64,000 bases of DNA from NCBI RefSeq assembly GCF_001425785.1, contig NZ_LMDI01000001.1, positions 1-64,000 of the forward strand, written 5' to 3'. Positions 56,115 to 64,000 of this stretch are shown here, one piece after another (within the stretch, counting starts at the first letter, position 1; each line of letters opens with the position of its first letter). The position numbers were made by a program, and so were the translations under genes. The DNA is from Rhizobacter sp. Root1221 (GTDB taxonomy: Bacteria; Pseudomonadota; Gammaproteobacteria; Burkholderiales; Burkholderiaceae_C). Under the pieces are notes generated by a model. The model had not been told where the DNA came from, ran no database searches, and was given only the letters and a program-made list of their open reading frames with translations.

Positions 56115-56635
56115 AGCAGGCCCATTTCCGCAAAGCTGATGCAACTCGACCCGGCAACAACCATGTGGTCGAGGACGCGCACATCCACGAGACTCAACGC
56201 GGACTTGAGAGTCCGAGTCAGGAACTCGTCGGCGCTGGAGGGCTGGGGCTGGCCGCTGGGGTGCGGATGGCCGAGGATGACGCCGCCAGCGTTGTGGTGC
56301 ATCGCGCGTCTGACGACTTCGCGGGGATAGACGCTGGTCTGGTTCAGGGTGCCTGCGAAGAGTTCCTCGGTCGCAATGACTCGCATCTGCGAATCGAGGA
56401 AGACGACGACGAAGGTCTCGCGCTCGACGCCGGCGAAGTGGACCTTGAAGTAGTCCTTCACCAGGGTCGGGCTGTCGAGCACGCAGCGGCCAGCGAGCGC
56501 CGTGTTGGCCGAACGGACCAGCAGTTCGTGGGCGGCGGCGAGAGCGTGCCGGATCCGGATTGAGCGAACGGCCGGGCCGGATGGCAGGCAGTCGAGCGTG
56601 ATGCTGTCAGAACACGGGAGCGCAAGCACCTCCAC
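56111..56635 (-). CDS. RadC-like JAMM protein (DUF2466)
   Basis: About 174 residues from a GTG at 56635 (start uncertain). The JAMM metal site is complete: LGHPHPSG with His123, His125, then Ser133 and Asp136 (HxHx7SxxD), in the context REVVRRAMHHNAGGVILGHP typical of RadC proteins. Plasmid- and island-borne RadC proteins are common; their reaction is not established. The gene lies head to head with PRTRC protein F and their 5' ends nearly touch, suggesting a recombination junction. Coupled to a 64-residue gene downstream. Confidence 0.85.
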   Translation of the reverse strand: MEVLALPCSDSITLDCLPSGPAVRSIRIRHALAAAHELLVRSANTALAGRCVLDSPTLVKDYFKVHFAGVERETFVVVFLDSQMRVIATEELFAGTLNQTSVYPREVVRRAMHHNAGGVILGHPHPSGQPQPSSADEFLTRTLKSALSLVDVRVLDHMVVAGSSCISFAEMGLL

Positions 56636-56665
56636 CCGGGGCGGGTCGAGAAGGATGTCCTCCAG

Positions 56666-57634
56666 TTGCTGACGTCCACCAACGCGAGCACCGCGCTGCT
56701 GGCGCGACGCCTGTACGAAGCGAAGGTCATTCCCCAGGCAGCGCCAGCCCGCGCGGCGCAGGAGCCGCTCCAGACGGCGAGGAAGCACCTGGAGCACTGG
56801 ATCGAAGAGCAGGTGGAGGGGATGCAGTGCCTGACCCTGCATCTGCGGCTGATGGTGGGAAAGGCCGACGAGGAGTTCAGCGGCCGGCCGGCCGGTCCGG
56901 GCATGGTCACGGCGTTGTGGTCCAGCGAGTGCGAGCCGTTCACGGTAGGCCCCGCCCTGGACGCGCTGGAGGCGCTGCTGCCGGGGCTGGGCCAGACGGT
57001 GCTCACCACCATCGACTTGATCGGCGTGCTGCTGGTGCCGGCGTTCACCGCATGGGATGCGATGGGCGTGGCCCAGGAGCACTACTGGTACGGCGAGCAG
57101 AACGAGGAGGTGGCGCTCGACGAAATGTGCGCAGCCGATGAGGCCGAACGCGAGGCCATGCGCGACGGCATGGTGACCCGCAAGATGATCGATGAGGCCT
57201 TCCCTGCGTGGGCCACAACATGGCCGAAGCGCCGCAAGAAGGTGTCGCAGCGTGTGCTGGCCGGCGTCGCCGAGACGGCGCGCAGCCAAAAGGCAAGGCG
57301 GGTAGCGCAGCTTGTGCTCGCGCTCAAGCACCTGCGTCTGAAGGATGAGTGCCGCCCTCAAGGAGACGGCTCGTTCATCGGTTTCGGACCGGTGCTCGTG
57401 TGGCGGGACGGTGACGTTGTCGCGCGCATCTTCGACGACTTTTGCAACGACGCTTGCCAAGCCGAGTACGTCGACTGGTGCGGCGAGCATCGCTTCGACC
57501 TGGAGGAGGATGCGTCCGTGAATGCGTGGATGAAGCTGATGAAGCCGCGTCTCGAAGGGATCCGCCTCTTGGACAACTTGATCTTCGAGCTGTCGGCCGG
57601 AGACTGGCTGCGCATACCGAAGGGATTCCGATGA
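56666..57634 (+). CDS. PRTRC system protein F, probably 5'-truncated
   Basis: 322 residues when read from a TTG at 56666; no ATG or GTG start precedes it before the in-frame stop at 56561. Sequence STALLARRLYEAKVIPQAAP, then LEHWIEEQVEGMQCLTLHLR and IDLIGVLLVPAFTAWDAMG identify PRTRC protein F. Compared with the family the first 15-20 residues appear to be missing, lost at the junction with the RadC module. The usual upstream PRTRC genes (ParB-related, E, C) are absent. Overlaps protein B by four bases (ATGA). Function of the cassette is unknown. Confidence 0.8.
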   Translation: MLTSTNASTALLARRLYEAKVIPQAAPARAAQEPLQTARKHLEHWIEEQVEGMQCLTLHLRLMVGKADEEFSGRPAGPGMVTALWSSECEPFTVGPALDALEALLPGLGQTVLTTIDLIGVLLVPAFTAWDAMGVAQEHYWYGEQNEEVALDEMCAADEAEREAMRDGMVTRKMIDEAFPAWATTWPKRRKKVSQRVLAGVAETARSQKARRVAQLVLALKHLRLKDECRPQGDGSFIGFGPVLVWRDGDVVARIFDDFCNDACQAEYVDWCGEHRFDLEEDASVNAWMKLMKPRLEGIRLLDNLIFELSAGDWLRIPKGFR

Positions 57635-58359
57635 AGAAGGTTTCGTTCGACATCACCGCGGGCAAGGAGGCGCCGCTCAAGCTGTCGCAGGCGATCCTGC
57701 TGTACGAAGGCGACGCGGGCGTGTGCTTCGCCAGCGTGCATGGCATCGACGCTACCGGCAAGCATCCGGTCATTCTTGAGGGGATGGCCTTTGCATCCGA
57801 AGCGGCGGTGCGCCTGGCGCTCGAACTGTCCAACAACGCCATGCGTGGCGGCTTCGTGCCGCCCGAACTGCTGTACCTGGAGGGCAGCGCGATGGCCTGG
57901 TGGGTGCCGCCGGCGCGCCGACACATCGCGTTTCGCTCCGAGAGTCTCGGATCGCCGGAGCGGGGAGAAGTGGTGCCGCACCCGGGCCTTGTCTTTCGCG
58001 CCGAACACGGCCGACGCTGGTGCGTGTGGGCCTTGAAGGGCTCCGCGCGCCCGACCGAAGAGACGCCGCTCTATCAGGCCCCGTACTTCAACGTCTATGC
58101 GGACGGAGGGATCTGCACCGGCAACGTCCATCTGCCAGAAGGAACCACGGCCGAGCGCATCAGGGCGTGGAACGATGCGTTCTTCGGTTCGTTCTTCACA
58201 CACCCGAACGTGCAGGGAAAGCTCGTGACGTACAAGGGTGGAACCTTCAAGTTCTGGACCGACATGCTGGACGGGCGCCACCAGGAATTCCCCGAGCACG
58301 TGCTGGTGCCATGCCATCGGACACTGGCCCAGGTGCTCGGGCTTCGAGGGCAGGCATGA
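57631..58359 (+). CDS. PRTRC system protein B
   Basis: 242 residues, ATG overlapping the stop of F. Identified by ILLYEGDAGVCFASVHGIDA and PPELLYLEGSAMAWWVPPAR, with PLYQAPYFNVYADGGICTGN in the middle, all typical of PRTRC protein B. No catalytic motif known. Part of the coupled run F-B-A-ThiF. Confidence 0.85.
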   Translation: MKKVSFDITAGKEAPLKLSQAILLYEGDAGVCFASVHGIDATGKHPVILEGMAFASEAAVRLALELSNNAMRGGFVPPELLYLEGSAMAWWVPPARRHIAFRSESLGSPERGEVVPHPGLVFRAEHGRRWCVWALKGSARPTEETPLYQAPYFNVYADGGICTGNVHLPEGTTAERIRAWNDAFFGSFFTHPNVQGKLVTYKGGTFKFWTDMLDGRHQEFPEHVLVPCHRTLAQVLGLRGQA

Positions 58360-59051
58360 CCATCGACCCGCGCGACGCGGCCTTGCAGTCGGCCTGTCCC
58401 GTCGTACCTGTCCCCCGATTCGGGGAGCTGCCCTCGGCACAGCCTGGACAGCGCGTCCTGTTGGCCAGGAACGGGGTGTTCCTGGAGGTCACGCGCACCT
58501 GGATGCGTTGCGTCCTCAAGCTCGGCGATCTGCCGGCGACGCCTCCGTTGCCGTATGGAGTGGTGCACGAGCACCTGTCCTTCGCGTTCGGCGTGATCCC
58601 GCTGCGATTGCTGGACGAGTTCATCGCTCATGGGCGGCGTTCGCTGCCCAACGAGGCGGCCGGCGCGCTGGTCTTCTCCAAGACGCGCGGCGCTCTTCGG
58701 TTGGTGCTGCATGAAGCGCTGGAGGCGGGGCCCGCGGCGATCCGCTATCGCATCGATGCCATGGACGCCGACGAGGAACTGGCGGTCGACCTCCACACGC
58801 ATGGGGTCCTGGGTGCCTTCTGGTCCACGACGGACGATGCCGACGACCAGGGTGTGAAGGTCTGCGGCGTTTTCGGGAACCTGGACCGGGCCCAGCCCTC
58901 TGCGGCACTCCGGCTCGCGATCAACGGCCACTTCCTCAAGCTGCCGCATCCATGGGTCCGGCGACAGCTGCCGCAAGAGGTTGATCTGCAGGGTCGCTGC
59001 CCGACACTGGCTTCGATGGGATTCGAAGCGCACAGCCAATGGAACATCTGA
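58356..59051 (+). CDS. PRTRC system protein A, JAMM metallopeptidase-like
   Basis: 231 residues; ATG overlaps the stop of B. It carries a full JAMM/MPN set: Glu100 (LPNEAAGAL), His147 and His149 (DLHTHG), Ser157 and Asp160 (WSTTD), the HxHx7SxxD pattern. JAMM proteins cleave isopeptide or peptide bonds at ubiquitin-like tails. Next to a ThiF/E1-like gene this fits a ubiquitin-like modification system, though the usual small PRTRC protein C is missing here. Confidence 0.85.
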   Translation: MTIDPRDAALQSACPVVPVPRFGELPSAQPGQRVLLARNGVFLEVTRTWMRCVLKLGDLPATPPLPYGVVHEHLSFAFGVIPLRLLDEFIAHGRRSLPNEAAGALVFSKTRGALRLVLHEALEAGPAAIRYRIDAMDADEELAVDLHTHGVLGAFWSTTDDADDQGVKVCGVFGNLDRAQPSAALRLAINGHFLKLPHPWVRRQLPQEVDLQGRCPTLASMGFEAHSQWNI

Positions 59052-59875
59052 TCGATCCACGCCTCCTGCAGCAGCGGGTTCATGTCCACTTGGTCGGGGT
59101 CGGCGGCAACGGTGCGCAGATGGCGGCGCGTCTTGCCCGGCTGGACATCGCGATGCGCGCATTGGGCCATCCGGAAGGCCTGCGCGTCACGGCCTGGGAC
59201 CCGGATGAGGTGAGCGAGTCGAATGTGGGGCGCCAGCTCTACAGCCCCTCTGATGTTGGTCACAACAAGGCCGTGCTCACGGTCCACCGGCTGAACCTCT
59301 TCTACGGGCTCGACTGGGCGGCGGTGCCGGCGCGATACGAGCCGACGACGTGGCCGAGCGAGGCGACGCTCGTCGTGTCGTGCGTTGACTCCCGCTCCGC
59401 GCGGCGGGAACTCCACACCTCAACGCGCGGCGCCAGCTACTGGCTCGACCTGGGCAACACCGAGTCCACGGCACAGGCCGTGCTGGGCCAGCCGCAAGGA
59501 CGCGCCTGGGATGAGAGGAAGTACGGTCCTCGGTTGCCGGTCGTCACCGACCTCTATCGGGAAATCCTCGACGCTTCGATCCGCGACGACAACGCGCCCT
59601 CGTGCTCCGTGCGCATGTCCCTGGCCTCGCAAGGCCTGTTCGTCAACGATGCCGTCGTGACCTTCGGCTGCCAACTGCTCTATCGCCTGTTCTCGCAAGG
59701 CCGGCTGTCGGTGCACGGTGCGGTCATCAACTTGGACACGCTGCGCACCGCGCCCATCGAGGTGAAGCCGGAGGTTTGGCGGCGCTTCGGGTATCCAGCG
59801 GATGAACCGCAGCGGTCGAAGCGTCGTCCAGCAGTCGGCAGGCGCAGCAGGCAATCGCTGGTCGCCTCGGCCTGA
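59039..59875 (+). CDS. PRTRC system ThiF/E1-like protein
   Basis: 278 residues; ATG at 59039 overlaps the end of A. The adenylating fold is clear: LVGVGGNGAQMAARLARLD with GxGGNG at 20-25, WDPDEVSESNVGRQLY (acidic ATP site) and DLGNTESTAQAVLGQP. E1/ThiF proteins activate the C-terminus of a small acceptor protein. Ends in a basic, disordered tail (RSKRRPAVGRRSRQS). Last gene of the PRTRC run. Confidence 0.9.
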   Translation: MEHLIDPRLLQQRVHVHLVGVGGNGAQMAARLARLDIAMRALGHPEGLRVTAWDPDEVSESNVGRQLYSPSDVGHNKAVLTVHRLNLFYGLDWAAVPARYEPTTWPSEATLVVSCVDSRSARRELHTSTRGASYWLDLGNTESTAQAVLGQPQGRAWDERKYGPRLPVVTDLYREILDASIRDDNAPSCSVRMSLASQGLFVNDAVVTFGCQLLYRLFSQGRLSVHGAVINLDTLRTAPIEVKPEVWRRFGYPADEPQRSKRRPAVGRRSRQSLVASA

Positions 59876-60249
59876 TCGCGTTCCTCTGTGGCCGAAAAGT
59901 TTTGGTAGGGCCGACAGGCGCCACTGGAGGCGGAATTTCCGTTGGCGGGGGGCACGCCCGCGCCTGCAGCATCCGTGTACCGATGTCCAAGAGATGCGCG
60001 ACGTGCGCAAGAGCGGCCTGCTGCTTGAAGCGAGTCGGCAGGTCGACCGGCGTGTTGTTCAGTGCTCGGTGAGCGGCCACGCGGCCGTGGTCATCGTCGT
60101 CGATGGCATCCGGGCGACCTCATCGATCCTCGGCTCGCTGCAGGTCGCCCTCGGCGGGCGACTGGAGGAGAAGCGACTGGCCGCTTCCCCCTGCGCCACC
60201 TTGACGCATCGCGGCGCGGCTCAAGAATGGATTCGAAAGCGAGGTCAAC
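59876..60249. other. Unresolved coding stretch
   Basis: 374 bases. Both strands give protein-like frames: a plus frame from ATG 59995 (MRDVRKSGLLLEASRQVD) that stays open into the helicase frame, and a minus frame 59727-60080 (RALNNTPVDLPTRFKQQAAL). I cannot choose, so neither is called. Confidence 0.3.
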
Positions 60250-60549
60250 ATGGAACCATCAACAAGCGCCCTGGCGCAAACACTTCAGATCGTTGGCTGG
60301 GCGCTCACGTTGCTCGGCCAGGTGCTCAACGGGCTTCGGCGCAGGCAGGGGTTCATCCTCTGGGTCGCGGCGAACGTCGTGATGATCGGCTTGGCGGCCT
60401 ACGTCGGCTTGTGGTGGTCGATCGGCATGTACGTGACCAACACGCTCATGTGCCTCTGGTCGTATCGCCAGTGGCTTCTCGACGAACAGCCGATCCGACC
60501 CATGGTCGATCGACGCAGTTCGTGGTGGGGGCGCGTGCGATGGAACTGA
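60250..60549 (+). CDS. Small PnuC-like membrane protein
   Basis: 99 residues, ATG at 60250 after GAGG. Three hydrophobic helices: VGWALTLLGQVLNGLR, ILWVAANVVMIGLAAYVG and LWWSIGMYVTNTLMCLW, with the conserved Trp/Asn spacing of the PnuC/YgjV group (W-x3-N, G-x2-V-x-N). Half the size of PnuC, so it might form a dimer or be an accessory channel. It overlaps the helicase start by 10 bases and is likely co-translated. Substrate unknown. Confidence 0.6.
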   Translation: MEPSTSALAQTLQIVGWALTLLGQVLNGLRRRQGFILWVAANVVMIGLAAYVGLWWSIGMYVTNTLMCLWSYRQWLLDEQPIRPMVDRRSSWWGRVRWN

Positions 60550-63089
60550 CGGACGAGCAGCACCGGGTCGTGCGCTCCGGGGCCGGCCGACTCGCAGTCC
60601 AGGCAGGCGCAGGGGCCGCGAAGACCACGACGCTGTGCGAGTACGCCGCTGCCAGGCCCAGCCGTCGAATTCTCTACCTGGCGTTCAACAAGTCGATCCA
60701 GCTCGAAGCACAGGAGCGGATGCCGGCCAACGTCACATCGCGCACGACCCACTCGATGTCGTGGCGCAAGGCCGCAGAGCTTTATGGCGCAAGAGCCAAG
60801 GATCGCATGGGCAACACCTACCCATCCAGCATCGCCCGTGCATTCGGCTGCGGCGCTCTGACCGCAACCGCTGCGCTGCAGACGATTGCGCGCTGGTGCG
60901 GCGCGCTCGAACCGACGATCGGACAGCAGCATGTGCCCCCCGAACTGGCGGCCAGGATGGCTGACCCGAGCGTCGTCATCGCGGTCGCGCGAGATGTGTG
61001 GTCGGCGATGGTCCAGGGGCGCGTGCCGGACATCAGGCTTCCGCACGACGGCTACCTCAAGCTCTTCCAGATGGAGCAGCCGGTGCTGCGCGGCTTCGAC
61101 ACGATCCTGGTCGACGAAGCGCAGGACCTGAACCTCTGCACGTTCGACATCGTGCGGCGGCAGAGCGTGCCGATGGTCCTCGTCGGAGATGCCCACCAGT
61201 GCGTCGTTGAAGGGACGCTGGTTGCGCGCGCCGACGGGACGGTCGTACCGATCGAGCGGATCGAACCGGGAGATCGTGTCCGGACGACCGTAGGCGGTGG
61301 CAAGTTCTCTTCGGCAGTTGTTGCCAACGTTTTCCGACGCAAGCGTGTCGGGAAGCTTGTTCGAATCCGGCTCGTATCGGGTCGTGAGCTCACATCGACG
61401 CCGGAGCACACGCACTTCGCCGAGTTCGTGGAGGGAGCATCGGGAAGGTACCTCCGATCGAACTCGCCGCACATGGTGTACTTGATGCGGAGAGGCGACT
61501 GGTTTCGGGTTGGGACGACACGCATGTATTCCCCGATCGCACGAAAGGGCGAGTCGCAATACGGCGTGAAGGTCCGCGTCAGTCAGGAACAGGCGGACTG
61601 CGGCTGGATTGTCAGTACGCATCCGAGCGAACTGGCCGCTCGCGTCGAAGAGGCGGTTGTGGCGGCCAACTATGGACTTCCGACGATAGTGTTCTATAGG
61701 AGGACGCCTGCATGGACCTCGCAGGGCGCTGCAAGTTTCCAGACCTCGATCCACGAAATCTTTCAGCGCGTGCCTTCTCACTTGGGAGGCGACAAGTTGC
61801 TGCATGACCTGGGCTTCTCCTCAGGGGCGCCGCACTTCCTGAGCCGCTGCAAGGGCGAGGGGCGGAGGAACATCGCAATCACCTTGTGCGGCGATCCGCG
61901 AGAATCAAAACCGCTGCACCGTTTTTCCGTCAGCGGCTCGGACGATGCGGATGCCCGAGCCATGGCAGCTTCGGGCTTCCCCACCCGGCCGGCAAAGCGG
62001 TCGAGGGGATGGAGGCTGGAAAGCTCGTTCAGCGACTTTGGCGCTGCCGAGAAGGCGGCCGAGAAGGTCGCGGAAGCTCTGGGCGGCGCGCTCATCGTGC
62101 GCAAGCTGAGCGTAGGGCAGGGCGTGACCCTGCGATTCATGCCCGCCGCGAGCGTTCAGCCGGGCATGGCGATGCTCAATGACGAGGGGGAACTGGACCT
62201 CGTTCAAGAGGTCGAGGTCAGGGAAGGCGATTGCAAGGTGTTCGACCTTAACATCGAGCGAACCCATAACTTCATCGCGAACGGAATCGTTACGCACAAC
62301 TCGATCTACGGCTTCCGAGGGTCGATCGACGCGCTCCAGGCTCTCGACGCCGACGAGCGGCTTCCCCTCACGCGCAGCTTTCGCTTCGGCGAAGGCATCG
62401 CGGCGGTGGCGAACGCGCTGCTGTCTGCCTTCACGCCCGGTTTCGATCAGCCTCTGGTCGGCGCCGGCGAGCCGAAACGCACGCGGTTCGCGGTGGACAC
62501 GAAGAAGGGCTTCGCCGTGATCGCGCGGACCAATGCCTGCATCTTCGAGGAAGCGGTCTCGTTCCTCGCGCTGAACCGGCGCTTCCACTTCGTTGGCGGC
62601 ACGGAGGGCTACAAGCTCGAGAAGATCCTCGACGCCTACTACCTGTCCTGCGGCGATCGAGGGCTGATGCGTGACCCGTACCTCAAGTCGTTCGAGTCGT
62701 TCGAGGCACTGGCCAGCTTGGCAGAGGAAGCGGAAGACCCCGAGCTGAAGCACCTCGTGCGTGTCGTTGCCGAGTACGGCCAGCGTGTGCCGGATCTCGT
62801 CGACGAGATCAAGTCGCGGCACGTCGAGATGGACAAGGAAGCATGGCGCCGATTCGACGGCATCTTCCTCAGCACCGCGCACAAGTCGAAGGGGCTGGAG
62901 TTCGATCAGGTGTGGCTGGCGGACGACTACATGCGCTTCTTCGAGGATGGCAAGGAGGTCGGTCCGGACGGAGTGGTGCAGGAAGAGGTCCACATCCTGT
63001 ACGTGGCGCTCACGCGGGCACGCGCAGCGATCCGGCTGTCCGAGTCGCTGGAGGAGTGGCTTCGCCATCGTCGGTTGATGCCGGCGTGA
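60540..63089 (+). CDS. UvrD-like helicase interrupted by an intein
   Basis: 849 residues as translated; 482 after removing the intein (residues 221-587). Helicase motifs: TDEQ, GAGAAKTT Walker A (23-30), ILVDEAQDLN, the split motif GDAHQ then SIYGFRGS, STAHKSKGLEFDQVW and LYVALTRARAAIR. ATG at 60540, overlapping the PnuC-like gene by 10 bases. The intein splits motif III, an invariant site; splicing is needed for activity. Backbone gene of the element, likely for its replication or repair. Confidence 0.93.
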   Translation: MELTDEQHRVVRSGAGRLAVQAGAGAAKTTTLCEYAAARPSRRILYLAFNKSIQLEAQERMPANVTSRTTHSMSWRKAAELYGARAKDRMGNTYPSSIARAFGCGALTATAALQTIARWCGALEPTIGQQHVPPELAARMADPSVVIAVARDVWSAMVQGRVPDIRLPHDGYLKLFQMEQPVLRGFDTILVDEAQDLNLCTFDIVRRQSVPMVLVGDAHQCVVEGTLVARADGTVVPIERIEPGDRVRTTVGGGKFSSAVVANVFRRKRVGKLVRIRLVSGRELTSTPEHTHFAEFVEGASGRYLRSNSPHMVYLMRRGDWFRVGTTRMYSPIARKGESQYGVKVRVSQEQADCGWIVSTHPSELAARVEEAVVAANYGLPTIVFYRRTPAWTSQGAASFQTSIHEIFQRVPSHLGGDKLLHDLGFSSGAPHFLSRCKGEGRRNIAITLCGDPRESKPLHRFSVSGSDDADARAMAASGFPTRPAKRSRGWRLESSFSDFGAAEKAAEKVAEALGGALIVRKLSVGQGVTLRFMPAASVQPGMAMLNDEGELDLVQEVEVREGDCKVFDLNIERTHNFIANGIVTHNSIYGFRGSIDALQALDADERLPLTRSFRFGEGIAAVANALLSAFTPGFDQPLVGAGEPKRTRFAVDTKKGFAVIARTNACIFEEAVSFLALNRRFHFVGGTEGYKLEKILDAYYLSCGDRGLMRDPYLKSFESFEALASLAEEAEDPELKHLVRVVAEYGQRVPDLVDEIKSRHVEMDKEAWRRFDGIFLSTAHKSKGLEFDQVWLADDYMRFFEDGKEVGPDGVVQEEVHILYVALTRARAAIRLSESLEEWLRHRRLMPA
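61200..62300 (+). other. Intein in helicase motif III (367 aa)
   Basis: Begins Cys221 (CVVEGTLVARADGT) and ends VTHN (Asn587), followed by extein Ser588. Block A GDRVRT and block B TSTPEHTHF (T-x2-H) lie near the start, block F VFDLNIERTHNFIANG and block G IVTHN at the end, so both splicing halves look complete. Joining the exteins gives GDAHQSIYGFRGS, the perfect helicase motif. The middle about 200 residues (EAVVAANYGLPTIVFY and WRLESSFSDFGAAEKAAE) resemble the insert seen in UvrD-type inteins; no LAGLIDADG or HNH motif is visible. Confidence 0.92.
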
Positions 63090-63148
63090 GCGCGGCCCTT
63101 GGTCGTCATCCACCGCCACTGAACATCTCCGCAAAGGAGAGCCGTTCC

Positions 63149-63613
63149 ATGAAGCCCATCGTTCGCTACCTGCGCCTGCACTGTTCGACGCCGACCGCGA
63201 GACCGGTTCCCGGACGCGATGGAGTCCTCGCGGTGGCTGCCATCAAGGAGTCCGCCGGTCTGGCCAGCCTGCTGCTGGTGGACATGGGGCCGTGGGGTCG
63301 CAATGACGGAGCGTCGGTGACCAACGCGGCGTGTGCCCTCATCGATGCTGCGCACCGGCGCCTGATCGGTGGCTTCGGCATCGCCTTCTCGGACACCATG
63401 TGCGTCGAACTCGACGGCAGCGGGCACTTCGACCTCCTGGTCGACATTGGGGATGGCGCAGGTCTTCGCAACAGCGCGTTGACGGCCGTCGATCGAGCGG
63501 TGCCTGCGCGCACTCGTGAGGCGTTCCTCTGGCGGGCCGGCGAACTCGGGCGCCAGATGCTTCGTACCGTGGATGCGGTACGCGAGGGGGAATGGGCGGG
63601 CGCTGAGGGTTGA
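63149..63613 (+). CDS. Unknown element protein
   Basis: 154 residues; ATG at 63149 after AAAGGAGAG. Starts MKPIVRYLRLHCSTPTARPV; soluble, with an acidic middle (DLLVDIGDGAG). No family recognised. Follows the helicase on the same strand after 59 bases and precedes another gene with a good ribosome binding site, so probably in the same operon. Confidence 0.6.
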   Translation: MKPIVRYLRLHCSTPTARPVPGRDGVLAVAAIKESAGLASLLLVDMGPWGRNDGASVTNAACALIDAAHRRLIGGFGIAFSDTMCVELDGSGHFDLLVDIGDGAGLRNSALTAVDRAVPARTREAFLWRAGELGRQMLRTVDAVREGEWAGAEG

Positions 63614-63662
63614 TGCGAAGACGAGCAGCGCGAACCTGAACTCACGTCACGAAGGAGTTTCC

Positions 63663-64000
63663 ATGGACCTGCGACATCCCGTTCAAAGCCTGACCTGGGC
63701 CCTGATGCGTGCGTTGGAGCGTGATCTCAATGGCGTCGAGTCGCCGGTGGCGACCGATCTCCTGAGCACGCACTCCGGCAAGCCGCTGACCACGCGGCCG
63801 GCCGAGAAGGACTGCACGGTTGTGCTGTTCTCGCAATCGTGGTTGCCCCAGGCGCTGGGGTACGAGTGCGGCTGCGGGCATGAGGTACATGTCGATGCGG
63901 AGACCATCGTGATCACCGGCCCGTGCGGGGACGCCTGCGTGTACGTCTCGACCCAGCTGCTCTACCACGTGCAGACGCCGAACAGGAGATTCTTCCTCGA
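63663..64000 (+). CDS. Unknown protein, runs off the window
   Basis: ATG at 63663 follows AAGGAG. The first 112 residues have no stop. MDLRHPVQSLTWALMRALER opens the protein; a Cys-rich stretch (YECGCGHEVHVD and GPCGDACVYVS) suggests metal binding. The gene continues past 64000, so nothing can be said of its end. Confidence 0.6.
   Translation, partial: MDLRHPVQSLTWALMRALERDLNGVESPVATDLLSTHSGKPLTTRPAEKDCTVVLFSQSWLPQALGYECGCGHEVHVDAETIVITGPCGDACVYVSTQLLYHVQTPNRRFFL

Larger units (their letters stand above)
19290..64000. mobile_element. Integrative element in tRNA-Leu, right end not seen
   Basis: Begins at the 3' end of tRNA-Leu with a tyrosine integrase directly downstream, the classic layout of a genomic island. 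Every gene from here on is accessory in type: recombinases, helicases, SbcCD-like proteins, PRTRC genes, an intein, an insertion sequence and candidate defence genes, with no housekeeping gene. No second copy of the tRNA 3' end (GAGCCCCGTCCCGGGT) was found in the window, so the element is at least 44.7 kb. No relaxase, type IV secretion, replication initiator or phage capsid genes are visible. Confidence 0.8.

Noticed and set aside
56636-57490. N-terminal extension of the RadC frame to 459 residues
   Set aside because: It runs antisense through PRTRC protein F, and the RadC family is about 160-175 residues.
60399-61805. 468-codon minus-strand frame over the helicase
   Set aside because: Antisense to helicase and intein motifs; no domain of its own.
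19290-64000. Right attachment repeat of the element
   Set aside because: No second copy of the tRNA-Leu 3' end was found by eye, so the element must end beyond the window.
1-64000. CRISPR array
   Set aside because: No regularly spaced direct repeats or cas genes were seen.

Overview
The window looks like a chromosome segment of a high-GC betaproteobacterium, most likely Burkholderiales. This rests on the strong G/C preference at third codon positions, GGAG-type ribosome binding sites, and the types of gene present (SCO/copper oxidase, TonB receptor under a TPP riboswitch, PRTRC cassette). Genus cannot be fixed from the sequence alone.

Positions 1-19.3 kb are ordinary chromosome. They hold a UvrD-like helicase, an NAD(P) aldehyde dehydrogenase, a degenerate HSL-type hydrolase divergent from a LysR regulator, several small membrane or unknown proteins, a methyl-accepting chemotaxis protein, a large lipoprotein joining a copper-radical (galactose/glyoxal oxidase-like) domain to a di-haem cytochrome c domain with a SCO copper chaperone directly downstream, a nucleoside hydrolase, tRNA-Asn, a TonB-dependent receptor behind a TPP riboswitch, and tRNA-Leu(UAA).

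From the 3' end of tRNA-Leu (about 19.29 kb) to the window edge I read one integrative element at least 44.7 kb long; its right end is not here. It starts with a tyrosine integrase (19475-20464) and a small HTH protein on the opposite strand that could be its excisionase. Next comes an operon of a catalytically degenerate tyrosine-recombinase-like protein, a DUF1173 protein, an XPB-like SF2 helicase and a DinG-like helicase (23.3-30.0 kb). Further backbone genes are a Zn-binding protein, an SbcD-like nuclease, an SbcC-like ATPase, PRTRC proteins F, B, A and ThiF, a small PnuC-like membrane protein, and a UvrD helicase split in frame by a 367-residue intein. No conjugation, plasmid-replication or phage structural genes are seen.

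The backbone is interrupted by cargo that looks defensive. At 30.4-36.5 kb a DUF5677-like helical protein is translationally coupled to a 1769-residue protein with a QxK-type nuclease domain, a STAND-like NTPase and a long helical C-terminus. Between sbcD and sbcC lie an AIPR-family nuclease, a complete IS1634-like insertion sequence with a 6-bp target duplication, and a coupled pair of a reverse transcriptase (YADD) and a PD-(D/E)xK nuclease. After sbcC come two opposite-strand genes of unknown role (one a membrane-anchored Cys-rich protein) and a RadC-like module that abuts PRTRC protein F where the usual PRTRC ParB, E and C genes would be expected.

The best candidates for undescribed biology are the DUF5677-STAND pair, the reverse transcriptase-nuclease pair, and the dead recombinase/DUF1173/helicase operon.
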